Assembly: GCA_015207195.1 (NCBI GenBank)
Contig: JADEXJ010000030.1
Coordinates: 1-50,307, forward strand
Reading direction: 5' to 3'
Origin: Pleurocapsales cyanobacterium LEGE 10410
GTDB lineage: Bacteria > Cyanobacteriota > Cyanobacteriia > Cyanobacteriales > Xenococcaceae
Length of the DNA: 50,307 nucleotides
Part shown: in pieces, positions 42,874 to 50,307 of the stretch
Numbering within the stretch: the stretch's first letter is position 1
How the letters are laid out: each line of letters begins with the position of its first letter
The notes under the pieces: generated by a model
Databases searched by the model: none
Seen by the model: only the letters and a program-made list of their open reading frames with translations
Told to the model about the DNA's origin: nothing
Translations under genes and position numbers: made by a program

Positions 42874-43182
42874 ATAAATAAGTTGAACTTGCTTAATATA
42901 ACAATTTCTGGCAAAAACGTGCTGGGTTTTTCTGACCAACTTGATAATAAATTCTGGCGGGTTGATAGGATTCCCCAGTCATGGTGGTTAGCAGAGATGC
43001 GGTAGGTTTTTGAACTGTCCTTGATTTGTGAATACTCTGTTCATGATGCTTTGCATACATAAGCAGTTTCCCTATCCCACAGCTGCCCATAGGCAAGCAC
43101 CTGAATTGAATTCGCCAACAGTATCCGAATCGTTGCCTTACGCCTGATGTGCTTGAAGTGATGGTGCATTATGATAGTTCGA
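42874..43182. other. Region between the secreted protein and the oxidase gene
   Basis: The 309 bp contain a minus-strand frame (42893-43096) without recognisable features, which I do not call. The word TTCGCCAACAGTATCCG at 43109-43125 recurs as its reverse complement at 3311-3327, next to the replication gene's stop. Both copies lie just downstream of a gene 3' end, so this may be a small dispersed repeat. Confidence 0.4.
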
Positions 43183-46100
43183 TTAACCGAAAGAGAAGGT
43201 AGCTGTAGCTAGTTCGTCTTGAGTAATTCCCAAGAACGTTGCAACTAATTGACCATCTAAAGTAAGGGTAGCGTTACTTTCATTATCTTCACCAAAGCTG
43301 AGGTTGGGCGAATTACCAAAATCTGCAATACCGATCGCATCAACATTGAGTTCAAAGTCAGCGATCGTGTTAGCAGAATCTGGTAACTCGGCATTAACAA
43401 CCCAGAATCGATCTGCACCTTCGCCACCAGTAAGGGTATTACCACCATTAGAACCGACGGAGAAAGTATCATTCCCCGCACCGCCAACCAGTCGCTCGCC
43501 TCGTCCGAGAAAAAATATATCATCTCCCTCATCGCCATAAATACGGTTGTTATCCTCACCCAGAGAAGCATCGAGTATGTCATTCCCCGCACCGCCAACC
43601 AAGCGATCGCTGTTTCCAGCTATCAACTCATCATTATCACCACCACCATAAATACGGTTTTGTCCGATAGAAGCACTAGTATCGACGAGATCGTTACCGC
43701 TACCAGCAAAGACAATATTGCCGCTGTCATTAAAGTCGTCCGTTAAAACGTTTGCATCTAAAACATCATTACCTGTAGTACCGAAAACCTCTTGAGATGA
43801 CTGAGTAGGAGAAGAAAGGCTAATAGATGTGGGGGCATTCTCTTCCTGAAGATGGATTAATTGAGACTCGCTGTTTTTGGTGCGACTAAACAGAACTGGT
43901 TCGCCCCGCGGTAAGTCTGGAATATCGGCAAAGGTTCCTGAAAACTCTTCAATTTCACTATCAGGAGTAAATTCTGTTTCTAGACGAATTTCAGAGGAGT
44001 GTTCGGAGCTTTCTTCATGAGACTCTCCTCCGTGAGGCTCTTCTCCATAAGACCCTTCTCCATGTCCATGATCTGCAAGATAAGTAGACACCTTGAGCTG
44101 CTCGTGACCGTCAGGTGCACCATCCACTGCCATTGTGGTTATGTTGGCATAATGGGTTTGAACGGGTCGATCATTTGGCTCATCCGGTCTCTGGAGTATG
44201 TGGCCAGATGTAACCTCAATTTCCCCTTGGTAAGAGTCGCCGTAGGGTTGAAAAGGCTCAGACAGCAATGCGGTTTGCCGTGCTGTTTCAGTGCCATCTA
44301 AAGTCCCTTGACCGTCAATTAAGATGCCGCTGTAAACTTCCACTAGTCCTTGTCCACCGCTGCCCTGACCTACGATGATATCGCCAAAGTTGTCTCCTGT
44401 CGCATCTCCTACCGCCAGGTTTATCTTGCCGTCAAACGCTTCTTCTGAGGTAAAAGGAGCAATACGACTGAGCAGCTCGGAATTTTTACCACTGTAAATC
44501 TCAATCAGTGGCGAAACTCCTCCGCCGATCCCCACTACTATGTCTGAGTGACCATCGCCGTTAATATCGCCTGCTGCTACTGAGGCGACTTGTTCTGGCG
44601 ATACATCGATCTCCTGAAAAGGAGCGAACTCTGTAATCAGTAGCTCTTCGTCCTGACCGTCAAATTCCTTGCGTTCTTTTTCCTGCTTGTCAATGAGTGT
44701 TTTGCCATCGAATACTTTAACGGAAAACTCATTCTGTGAGTTTTCCAAAGAAGTTTGCACCGTGACAACATCAGTGACGTTATCGGTTACGTTGTAATGA
44801 TCGAAGTCCCGCTTGTAATTGATATCTGCAATAGCGAGGTCTATTCCTCCAGTGAATTCTTCTCCATAGGGGGTTAGGCTAATGCGTTCTTGAAGCTGAT
44901 TAGCCCGATTTAATTCTACCTTTGTTCCATCAGGATCGCCTTCTTTATTTCCCACTCCTAACCAAGTATCTCTTGTATTCAGGATAACCTTGACGGGTGC
45001 CATCATCCCCGCATCTTCGTGGAACAGAATGTGGCAATGATTTACGTAAGTACCAGGAAAGTCCTTAAAGTTCATGGCGATTTTGACTTCCGAGGGAACG
45101 CCGTCCTGTTGTGGTGTACCATAAGGGTTTTCTGGCGTAGGCGTGCCAGGTTCGTGGGTTGGTGGTAATGCAATAGTATCCCCCAAGACCCCAGCTAAGT
45201 AAGTCTGAGCCATATCTTCAACTGGGATACCGTTGATTTCTGAAACAATAAATTCATTCTGGTGAATATGGAACGGATGAAATTCGACTAGAGGAAGATC
45301 TTGCGGTAAGCTGGGATCGCTCAGCCCAGATTCGTTGACAATCGTCCACATTTCTGTAGTGTCCAGCATCGGCATTGCTACTGGGGTCATGCTGCTACCG
45401 TCAGTAGAAAAATATTCTCCATTAATGCGGTAGGTTCCCTCGAACGATAATACTTCCGTATCGTCTGGAGCGTTACCTTCTGCAAGCGCGCCGCCGATGT
45501 TTGCCGACCAGATATATTTACGCTCTTTATCGACATCGCCGTTCTTTACTGCTTCGACAAGTTCGTCAGTTTCCTGGCTTTGTTCTTCTAAAGTTTCATA
45601 GGCTTCGGGCAACGGACCAGTCGCAACCTCATCGCCAGTCACTTCAATGGTTGACAAAACTTGAGGTCCCCAAGTAAAGCGACCATCGTCAAATCCCGCA
45701 TCTTCAGTTAACACTGGAGCATCATCGCCCAGAATCTCTTCTGTTCCATTGGAGAGAAGGTAATAGGTGCCTGGTTCTTCAAACCACTTTAAGATAGATT
45801 TCCTCCCCCCAGGATTGAGGATTGGAAACTCCGTTATCTGCTTGCTTTTATCTCCTGCTAAACCGCCGAAGGTATTTGCATCGATACCTACAAAAGAAAC
45901 TTCTTGGGGAATAAGTTTGTCACCCTCCTTTTTTACCAATTGCACGACATGATGGGCATTAATGTCCATATTAGCCAATGTGAACATATTCCATTCGCCC
46001 GTCTTGAGTTCGAGGGTGGGATTGTATTGACCATTGACAGTATGAATGGCATTTTCTACAGGTTCTGCTAAGACTCCTCCCCCATATTCAAAGAGAAATT

Positions 46101-47010
46101 GTTCTGGAACGCCTGTGGGATTTTCGGGGTCGTAGGACTCAGGGAGAGCGTTAAAACCGATCCCAACTGCATCCGACAGTTCGTAAACCTTCTCACCATT
46201 TTCAGTCTTGTCTAAAACTTCTAGCGGCGTACCGGCAGGAATTTCCAGATTGGGGTCTTGATTGAGGGGATCGTCTGGATTTCCCTTTCTATTGGTTTGC
46301 TGAATACCAAAGCTATTGATAGCCATGAAATGCATGGGCATTTCTTCCGGATTCCATTTGTCAAGATCTTGGAGATCGTGTTGGGGGTTAACCACTAACA
46401 GACCTGCTAATCCTGATGCTAATTGTTCGTTGGTTAGTCCGTGATAGTGGGGGTGATACCAGCTAGATCCTAGAGGCTGGTTATCTGGAATTTCAATATC
46501 TACATCCCAGGTTTTTCCCGACTCCAATCCAAAAAGAACATTGTCTCCATGACCTAGAGGTGATACGTGTCCTCCGTGAAAGTGAAAGTTAGAGTTCTGC
46601 GCTGGATTCGTTGAGTTATTTTCGAGTTCTATGTTTAACGTATCTCCTGGCTCTGCAATCAGCAGTGGTCCGGGTACTGTGCCGTTATATCCCCTGAGAA
46701 ATTCAAAGGGAGTTTGGTGACCGAGCCAGGGTATTTCGCCATCTCCTGCTTTTAAAATTCCAAAACCATCAATCTCGATTTGTTCGAGATCTTCTATTGC
46801 CAGAGATATATCGAGTTCTTTGTCTGGTCCCCAACTTGAGAAGTAATTACCCGGACGACCTTCTTGCCAATCCTTAAAAGGATCTTTAAAGGGGATCTTC
46901 TCCTCTGGATGAGGTAAGACCTTTAAATAGCCTTCTTTATCAAACCCTTGACTCCATTCGTTGAAGTTATCTTGCCCAATAATATATGCATTCTCCAGTT
47001 GTGAAGCCAT
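43183..47010 (-). CDS. Multicopper oxidase fused to FG-GAP and RTX repeats
   Basis: The 1275-residue protein starts with cupredoxin domains. Copper motifs are NFHFHGGHVSP (about 140), WYHPHYHGLT (about 185), HPFHIHQNEF (about 573) and HCHILFHEDAGMM (about 657), the full type 1/2/3 set. Next come FG-GAP-like repeats (GDINGDGHSDIVVGIGGG; GDATGDNFGDIIVGQGSG, about 790-920), a His-rich acidic stretch, and RTX calcium-binding nonapeptides (GGAGNDILDAS, GDEGDDIFFLG; about 1080-1200). No N-terminal signal is present, and RTX proteins leave by type I secretion through a C-terminal signal. It is likely a secreted oxidase of phenols or metals. GGAGAAG precedes the ATG. Confidence 0.92.
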   Translation of the reverse strand: MASQLENAYIIGQDNFNEWSQGFDKEGYLKVLPHPEEKIPFKDPFKDWQEGRPGNYFSSWGPDKELDISLAIEDLEQIEIDGFGILKAGDGEIPWLGHQTPFEFLRGYNGTVPGPLLIAEPGDTLNIELENNSTNPAQNSNFHFHGGHVSPLGHGDNVLFGLESGKTWDVDIEIPDNQPLGSSWYHPHYHGLTNEQLASGLAGLLVVNPQHDLQDLDKWNPEEMPMHFMAINSFGIQQTNRKGNPDDPLNQDPNLEIPAGTPLEVLDKTENGEKVYELSDAVGIGFNALPESYDPENPTGVPEQFLFEYGGGVLAEPVENAIHTVNGQYNPTLELKTGEWNMFTLANMDINAHHVVQLVKKEGDKLIPQEVSFVGIDANTFGGLAGDKSKQITEFPILNPGGRKSILKWFEEPGTYYLLSNGTEEILGDDAPVLTEDAGFDDGRFTWGPQVLSTIEVTGDEVATGPLPEAYETLEEQSQETDELVEAVKNGDVDKERKYIWSANIGGALAEGNAPDDTEVLSFEGTYRINGEYFSTDGSSMTPVAMPMLDTTEMWTIVNESGLSDPSLPQDLPLVEFHPFHIHQNEFIVSEINGIPVEDMAQTYLAGVLGDTIALPPTHEPGTPTPENPYGTPQQDGVPSEVKIAMNFKDFPGTYVNHCHILFHEDAGMMAPVKVILNTRDTWLGVGNKEGDPDGTKVELNRANQLQERISLTPYGEEFTGGIDLAIADINYKRDFDHYNVTDNVTDVVTVQTSLENSQNEFSVKVFDGKTLIDKQEKERKEFDGQDEELLITEFAPFQEIDVSPEQVASVAAGDINGDGHSDIVVGIGGGVSPLIEIYSGKNSELLSRIAPFTSEEAFDGKINLAVGDATGDNFGDIIVGQGSGGQGLVEVYSGILIDGQGTLDGTETARQTALLSEPFQPYGDSYQGEIEVTSGHILQRPDEPNDRPVQTHYANITTMAVDGAPDGHEQLKVSTYLADHGHGEGSYGEEPHGGESHEESSEHSSEIRLETEFTPDSEIEEFSGTFADIPDLPRGEPVLFSRTKNSESQLIHLQEENAPTSISLSSPTQSSQEVFGTTGNDVLDANVLTDDFNDSGNIVFAGSGNDLVDTSASIGQNRIYGGGDNDELIAGNSDRLVGGAGNDILDASLGEDNNRIYGDEGDDIFFLGRGERLVGGAGNDTFSVGSNGGNTLTGGEGADRFWVVNAELPDSANTIADFELNVDAIGIADFGNSPNLSFGEDNESNATLTLDGQLVATFLGITQDELATATFSFG

Positions 47011-47028
47011 AATTCAATCTTCTCCTAG

Positions 47029-47229
47029 TCAAATTTTTTTCGCTCTTTTAGCTTCAGCCAAAGCCAATCTCGGATCGGCATCATCGAGAATTGCTACCGT
47101 CATCCCTGGAGTTACGCGATCGCCTTCTCTGACTAAAATTCTCTGCACCGTACCATCTATTTGAGGATTTAAAGTCACCCTTTTCCCTGCTTCTACTTGT
47201 CCTAACAACCTAACCTGTCTATTACCCAC
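47029..47229 (-). pseudogene. Fragment of an HlyD/RND membrane-fusion protein
   Basis: The 66 residues, VRLLGQVEAGKRVTLNPQID, then GTVQRILVREGDRVTPGMTV and AILDDADPRLALAEAK, are the lipoyl-like start of a periplasmic adaptor. Intact proteins have 350 residues or more, with membrane helix and coiled hairpin; here both the N-terminal anchor and the rest are missing. It lies directly upstream of the RTX oxidase gene, so it may be the stub of that protein's former secretion locus. Confidence 0.7.
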
Positions 47230-47483
47230 TTATATTAAGTTTTATTGCAAGCATCGCAATAATTGATAATAGCTTTACCAATCATTGCACCACTATCTTG
47301 GGTAGTCCCTACAAATCTGATGAACAGGTTCAAAAATTAACTCAAGCTCTTCAAGCAAAACAAAGTGATGGAAAATCTGAACCGAAGTAAAGGTAGCTCG
47401 CTGGATAGAACAAGAAACAGGCAGAAAAAGAGTCTGGAATCAGCAAGGATGGGATTACTAAAAAAAGTCCAACCTTTCCTACA
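47230..47483. other. Gap with a start-less short frame
   Basis: A plus-strand frame ends at TAA 47390 and reads LILSFIASIAIIDNSFTNHC, then SDEQVQKLTQALQAKQSDG, with no ATG/GTG/TTG in front. It has a membrane-like start and a polar tail and may be a gene relic. I see no other feature. Confidence 0.3.
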
Positions 47484-48125
47484 TCAAACTGTGGTCATCA
47501 ATCTCAGTAACTCGCCAGGAGCAAAAACATCGCGATAGAAAGTCAGTTGCTCGGTTTTAAGATAGCAGGCTCCTCGGTGGCCGCGTCGAACCCAGGTTAC
47601 ATTTCCTTTAGCAATTGTTTCATTAGTCTCGTCGTCTACACACTTCCATTCAAAGTAAGTAAATTCTCCATGGAACATAACAATAGGCCAACACATAGTG
47701 ACTCCAGGTTGTGCAATTAATGCCCACCAATGCTTCTCACGCTCTTTTTGTTGTTCTAAGCCTTGATACGGACCGTCCTGACATAAATAGACCAGATCGT
47801 CGCGATATTCGCCCGTTAAAATATCGCCTCTTCCCTGTCTTAAGGCTTCGCAATGAGTTGGCCACCATTCTCGATTTTCTTGTTCGATTTGTTTGAGCGT
47901 ATAATCAGGACTTATTTGTGGCAAAGTTTCTTCTTTCATTGCCACAATTTCTTCTGCTTTCTTGATAAGTTTTTTCGCTAGCTCGTTTCCAACAAGTCCA
48001 GATCGAGAATAATCTGCTACTAAATCTTTATAATAATTAATTCGCGGCGTGAGCAAGCTTTGGGATCTTTGGCCTTCTTGAGAGGAACCATTCGATTGGG
48101 ATAAAATTAGTTTTTGTTCCAGCAT
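47484..48125 (-). CDS. NTF2/SnoaL-like protein
   Basis: The 213-residue protein has a helical N-terminal part (INYYKDLVADYSRSGLVGNE to LAKKLIKKAEEIVAM) and a C-terminal NTF2-like cone (CEALRQGRGDILTGEYRDDL, then QKEREKHWWALIAQPGVTMC, MFHGEFTYFEWKCVDDET and IAKGNVTWVRRG). SnoaL-like folds bind and convert small hydrophobic molecules such as polyketides. It belongs with the EthD, ABM and CMD genes by theme. The gene stands alone, 640 bp after (relative to its transcription) the CMD gene's start. The substrate is unknown. Confidence 0.82.
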   Translation of the reverse strand: MLEQKLILSQSNGSSQEGQRSQSLLTPRINYYKDLVADYSRSGLVGNELAKKLIKKAEEIVAMKEETLPQISPDYTLKQIEQENREWWPTHCEALRQGRGDILTGEYRDDLVYLCQDGPYQGLEQQKEREKHWWALIAQPGVTMCWPIVMFHGEFTYFEWKCVDDETNETIAKGNVTWVRRGHRGACYLKTEQLTFYRDVFAPGELLRLMTTV

Positions 48126-48425
48126 GGTAATTGGTTATGGTTATTCAAAAATTTGCTTTTTTTTGGTGGCTATTTCTTGGGATTTATAATCCTCTACAAG
48201 CAGTTTCTAGTTCTTCAGTCAACAGAAATTGTTTGCAAAAAAAGTAGACAAAGGTTCTGAAATACAGTTAACAGAGAAAATTTTAGTGTAGGCGCAAGAG
48301 TTTATGGTTTTCGTTTACTACAAAATTCAAAGAATCAATGTTTTGGATAACCATAAGAAAAATTAGCTTTTTATTCAGTTTGTTAAAAGCATACTTGAGA
48401 CAACTGAAATTGCACCTTACAAAAG
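48126..48425. other. Intergenic region, nothing identified
   Basis: These 300 bp are AT-rich. I see no gene and no copy of the TTCACTGG motif. They include the promoter of the NTF2-like gene on the minus strand. Confidence 0.4.
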
Positions 48426-48773
48426 CTATAATGAGGAGTTGAACATTTCATTGAGTGTGCCAAAGCAACCGACAGCTTTGTTAAATCCCCCGTAAACGCA
48501 CATAAACAAAAGTAACTCCTCGATTTCCTCCAGCGTGGCTCCCTGCTTGAGAGCCATGTGTACGTGTGCGGCAAAAGGACTCCCGGGCCCTGTTTGATCC
48601 TGATTGACAACATCAACGGCGATCGTGATTAAAGCTTTCGTCTTTTGGTCAATTAACGGCAGACTCCAAACTTCACCTGCTACGCGGGTACAAAGATCGC
48701 CAAACTTGGGATTGATACTTTTTAAATTTTTTTGAAGTTCTTTGTCATCTAAAACTGCATTTTGGTACTCCAT
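48426..48773 (-). CDS. Carboxymuconolactone decarboxylase (CMD/AhpD-like) protein
   Basis: From the ATG at 48773, which has GGAGAG four bases before it (the ATG at 48785 does not), the protein has about 115 residues with the CMD core: LCTRVAGEVWSLPLIDQKTK, ALITIAVDVVNQ, then PFAAHVHMALKQGATLEEIE and LLLFMCVYGGFNKAVGCF. The helix pair normally carries CxxC or His/Glu; here the His pair is kept and CxxC absent, as in gamma-CMD rather than AhpD. A CMD gene also belongs, as I recall, to the Synechocystis icfG neighbourhood. A TTCACTGG motif lies about 80 bp upstream. Confidence 0.88.
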   Translation of the reverse strand: MEYQNAVLDDKELQKNLKSINPKFGDLCTRVAGEVWSLPLIDQKTKALITIAVDVVNQDQTGPGSPFAAHVHMALKQGATLEEIEELLLFMCVYGGFNKAVGCFGTLNEMFNSSL

Positions 48774-48848
48774 TTTACTCTCCATTCAGAAATTAATGAA
48801 TAATCGATAAAGATTTTGCAAAGTATAGGCTTGAGGAGTTCATCATTT

Positions 48849-48882
48849 AGTTTCCAGTGTGGGTTAGATTTTTACCAGTGAA
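48849..48882 (-). promoter_or_regulatory. TTCACTGG bipartite motif, copy D (CMD gene)
   Basis: On the minus strand: TTCACTGG, 18 bases, TGGAAACT. It points to the CMD gene about 75 bp downstream. Upstream, TTAATTTCTCAAAT resembles TTAACTTCATAAAA at copy B, so the conserved block reaches about 15 bases further upstream. Confidence 0.58.
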
Positions 48883-48892
48883 ATTTGAGAAA

Positions 48893-48976
48893 TTAAGAAC
48901 CAACTTTTGTAGTAAATGGAGAGTAAGGGGTTGAAATACCAGACTTAGAATCGGGACCGATAGGAGGAGAAGCCAT
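48893..48976 (-). CDS. Possible 27-residue peptide
   Basis: MASPPIGPDSKSGISTPYSP follows a GGGGG site by four bases and ends at TAA. The frame is open upstream for about 17 codons (DELGEDVFEQVKGG) but has no start there. The leader-like DELGEDVFEQVKGG before a Ser/Pro/Gly-rich stretch recalls double-glycine peptide precursors, yet the lack of a start makes a relic or chance more likely. Confidence 0.25.
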   Translation of the reverse strand: MASPPIGPDSKSGISTPYSPFTTKVGS

Positions 48977-49094
48977 AGTTCCCCCTTTTACCTGCTCGAA
49001 TACATCTTCACCTAATTCATCAACAAGAGTTTATGGAAATAATCTCTAGGACGCTTGAAAAAAATTATCGATCATCTCAACCACTGAAAACTGC

Positions 49095-49136
49095 AAAACT
49101 AGCCAGATTGCCCCTAGTATTACTCTGGCTAGTTTT
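49095..49136. terminator. Strong inverted repeat, probable bidirectional terminator
   Basis: AAAACTAGCCAGA and TCTGGCTAGTTTT form a perfect 13-bp stem around 16 bases, flanked by A-run and T-run. It stands downstream of the integrase stop (49204, minus strand), so it fits termination of the integrase transcript. Confidence 0.6.
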
Positions 49137-49203
49137 GACCCGTTTTGCAGACGAGTCGAATGGGTGACTGTCCGACTTAGTTTAACGTCAAAGTAGAGAA
49201 TGA

Positions 49204-49761
49204 CTACCAACCAATTACAGATACTGCCTGTTTTTTCTGCTCTGGCGACACCTCCAAATACCGCTGCAAAGTTCCCAAATCATTGTGTCCTGAAATCTCT
49301 TGAATATGCCGTAGAGGAATACCTGCATTGTGCATCTGAGTCAGGGCGGTTCGACGAAAACTATGAGTGCTAACCCCTTCGACACCTATACGAAGACAAG
49401 CAGCTCGCAGAATCTTATCCGCCATCGAACGACTCAAGCCTTTACCTTGGCGACTGGGAAATAGGTAAGGGTTATAAGGATTCGATGCTGGCTGATATTC
49501 GGATAAATACTGCTTTAAAGGGGCAGGAATGTCAATGTTACGGGTTTTTAACTTCCCTTTCGTGGTAGATTTGCGAAAGGTAATGGTTTTATTCCTAATG
49601 TCCGTTACCTGTAGAGCCAGGGCTTCGGAGATGCGACAGCCAGTAAAAAGACAAATGGCAAATAGAGTGCGATCGCGTGATCTAATAAACCCATCACTAA
49701 ATAACCGCTTCAACTCGTTGGCGGTTAACACTTTCCCCTGCCCATTTCCTGCTACTTTCAT
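49204..49761 (-). CDS. Tyrosine recombinase/integrase
   Basis: The 185-residue recombinase has catalytic Arg in FTGCRISEALAL, Lys in STTKGKLKTRN, His-x-x-Arg in VSTHSFRRTAL, His in ISGHNDLGTL and Tyr in QRYLEVSPE. Like the protein at 20634 it has only the catalytic domain, but the two are not close relatives. It probably resolves or integrates the replicon. ATG at 49761. Confidence 0.9.
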   Translation of the reverse strand: MKVAGNGQGKVLTANELKRLFSDGFIRSRDRTLFAICLFTGCRISEALALQVTDIRNKTITFRKSTTKGKLKTRNIDIPAPLKQYLSEYQPASNPYNPYLFPSRQGKGLSRSMADKILRAACLRIGVEGVSTHSFRRTALTQMHNAGIPLRHIQEISGHNDLGTLQRYLEVSPEQKKQAVSVIGW

Positions 49762-50116
49762 GTCTGTAATTCTACCAAATTTTGGGCAATTACACGTAAT
49801 ACCGATTTCGGGGAATAATGGCTGGGGGTACTGGCAATTGGTAGTCGCGATCTTGGTATATTTGTACGCTTAAGTTTTGCTTATGTACTTATAGAGGCTG
49901 AAATACCTATGGTTTCGTCAATTAATAAGTTTGAATTATATTAGTTTAGAAATACTAGTTTTGATGGGGTTGGCGACCTCCTAAAATAACATAGATAGAT
50001 TATGTCTTGATTGCTAAGTGCTGGGGCAGCGCGTAGCGCAGATCGTCGTCTAACGACGACTGGTGAGGCATTCGCCTCACGCGCAGCCGAAATCGAGAGA
50101 GAATTGATTTCAATGA
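49762..50116. other. Region with small palindromes before the right inverted repeat
   Basis: No gene is visible. At 50027-50086 three GC-rich hairpins follow each other: GCGCGTAGCGC, GTCGTCTAACGACGAC and GTGAGGCATTCGCCTCAC. This is the same type of palindromic insert as at 14326 and 16463, though the sequence differs. Confidence 0.5.
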
Positions 50117-50178
50117 GGCGATCCGATAGTAACGGAACAGAAAACAACGCTGGACGTATAATTAGGATTATTTAACTT
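50117..50178 (-). repeat. Right copy of the ~62-bp inverted repeat
   Basis: The reverse complement begins AAGTTAAATAATCCTAATTA and continues through GTTTTCTGTTCCGTTACTATC to GGATCGCC, matching 74-135. The copies face inward from both ends of the window. Beyond it, 50179-50307 has no gene. If the molecule is circular, the two copies would flank a spacer of about 200 bp. Confidence 0.75.
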
Positions 50179-50307
50179 GGGTTTTTGATGGTTTACGCAG
50201 AGGTCGCAATTTTGTTCTCTTTGATTCCGTCTCAATATCAAACTGATATTTTCCGTAGGGATTTATATGTCTGTAGCGAGTGGGTGAGAGACGACTAATA
50301 TCCTCAT

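Noticed and set aside
42893-43096. Minus-strand frame of 67 codons after the secreted protein gene
   Set aside because: No recognisable domain, other frames look equally protein-like, and no start signal. Possibly an IS relic but I cannot support it.
1-50307. tRNA, rRNA or CRISPR loci
   Set aside because: I looked for cloverleaf-like GGTTCGAATCC stretches and spaced repeats and found none that I could support.

Overview
The window is cyanobacterial. It is AT-rich, carries scattered GCGATCGC (HIP1) octamers, and holds cyanobacteria-typical families (DUF1816, an IcfG-type switch, a CyRepA1-type replication protein, an NB-ARC/WD40 protein with an HTH head). A replication gene, a mobilization operon, two partition systems and a toxin-antitoxin pair point to a plasmid or an integrated plasmid. 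I cannot tell from the sequence whether the molecule is circular, or name the species.

Layout. (1) 1-2100: transposon debris. It contains the right end of an ATPase-bearing transposon inserted in the tail of a cytochrome b561 gene, a broken IS630 transposase, and a CDGSH protein. (2) 2122-3048: a two-repeat EthD protein. (3) 3338-18232: the plasmid backbone. It holds CyRepA1, a ColE1-like mob operon (mobC, mobA, and two genes nested inside mobA in another frame), an actin-like ParM with a small partner, an SNF2 helicase with a partner, VapBC, a gene frameshifted by a small palindromic insert, and ParA with a small DNA-binding partner. (4) 18480-21240: a scar with an integrase relic, a truncated Tn3 transposase, a methyltransferase stub and an intact integrase. 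(5) 21441-24476: two ABM-domain proteins and an exported amidohydrolase. (6) 24934-33670: a histidine-kinase relic, a tandem ribbon-helix-helix protein, then an icfG-type cluster (PP2C phosphatase, AGE-family protein, DUF1816, STAS, GlgX, STAS, HATPase anti-sigma factor). (7) 34341-38583: a STAND NB-ARC protein with 14 WD40 repeats and a downstream partner. (8) 38845-48785: small redox and secreted proteins (HO-like, DJ-1/PfpI, multicopper oxidase with RTX repeats, NTF2-like, carboxymuconolactone decarboxylase-like). (9) 49204-50178: a second integrase and an inverted copy of the sequence near the left edge.

How it may work together. The icfG-type module has every part of a partner-switching circuit (phosphatase, two STAS antagonists, kinase/anti-sigma), but no sigma factor is visible in the window. 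A bipartite intergenic motif, TTCACTGG-N17-TGGAAAGAT and variants, lies in sense orientation upstream of the PP2C gene, the PfpI gene, the EthD gene, the CMD gene, the RHH gene and an RHH relic. It looks like a shared promoter or activator site linking the switch to the scattered redox genes. This candidate regulon, and the ColE1/RSF1010-style nested mob genes in a cyanobacterial replicon, are the two most interesting things I see.
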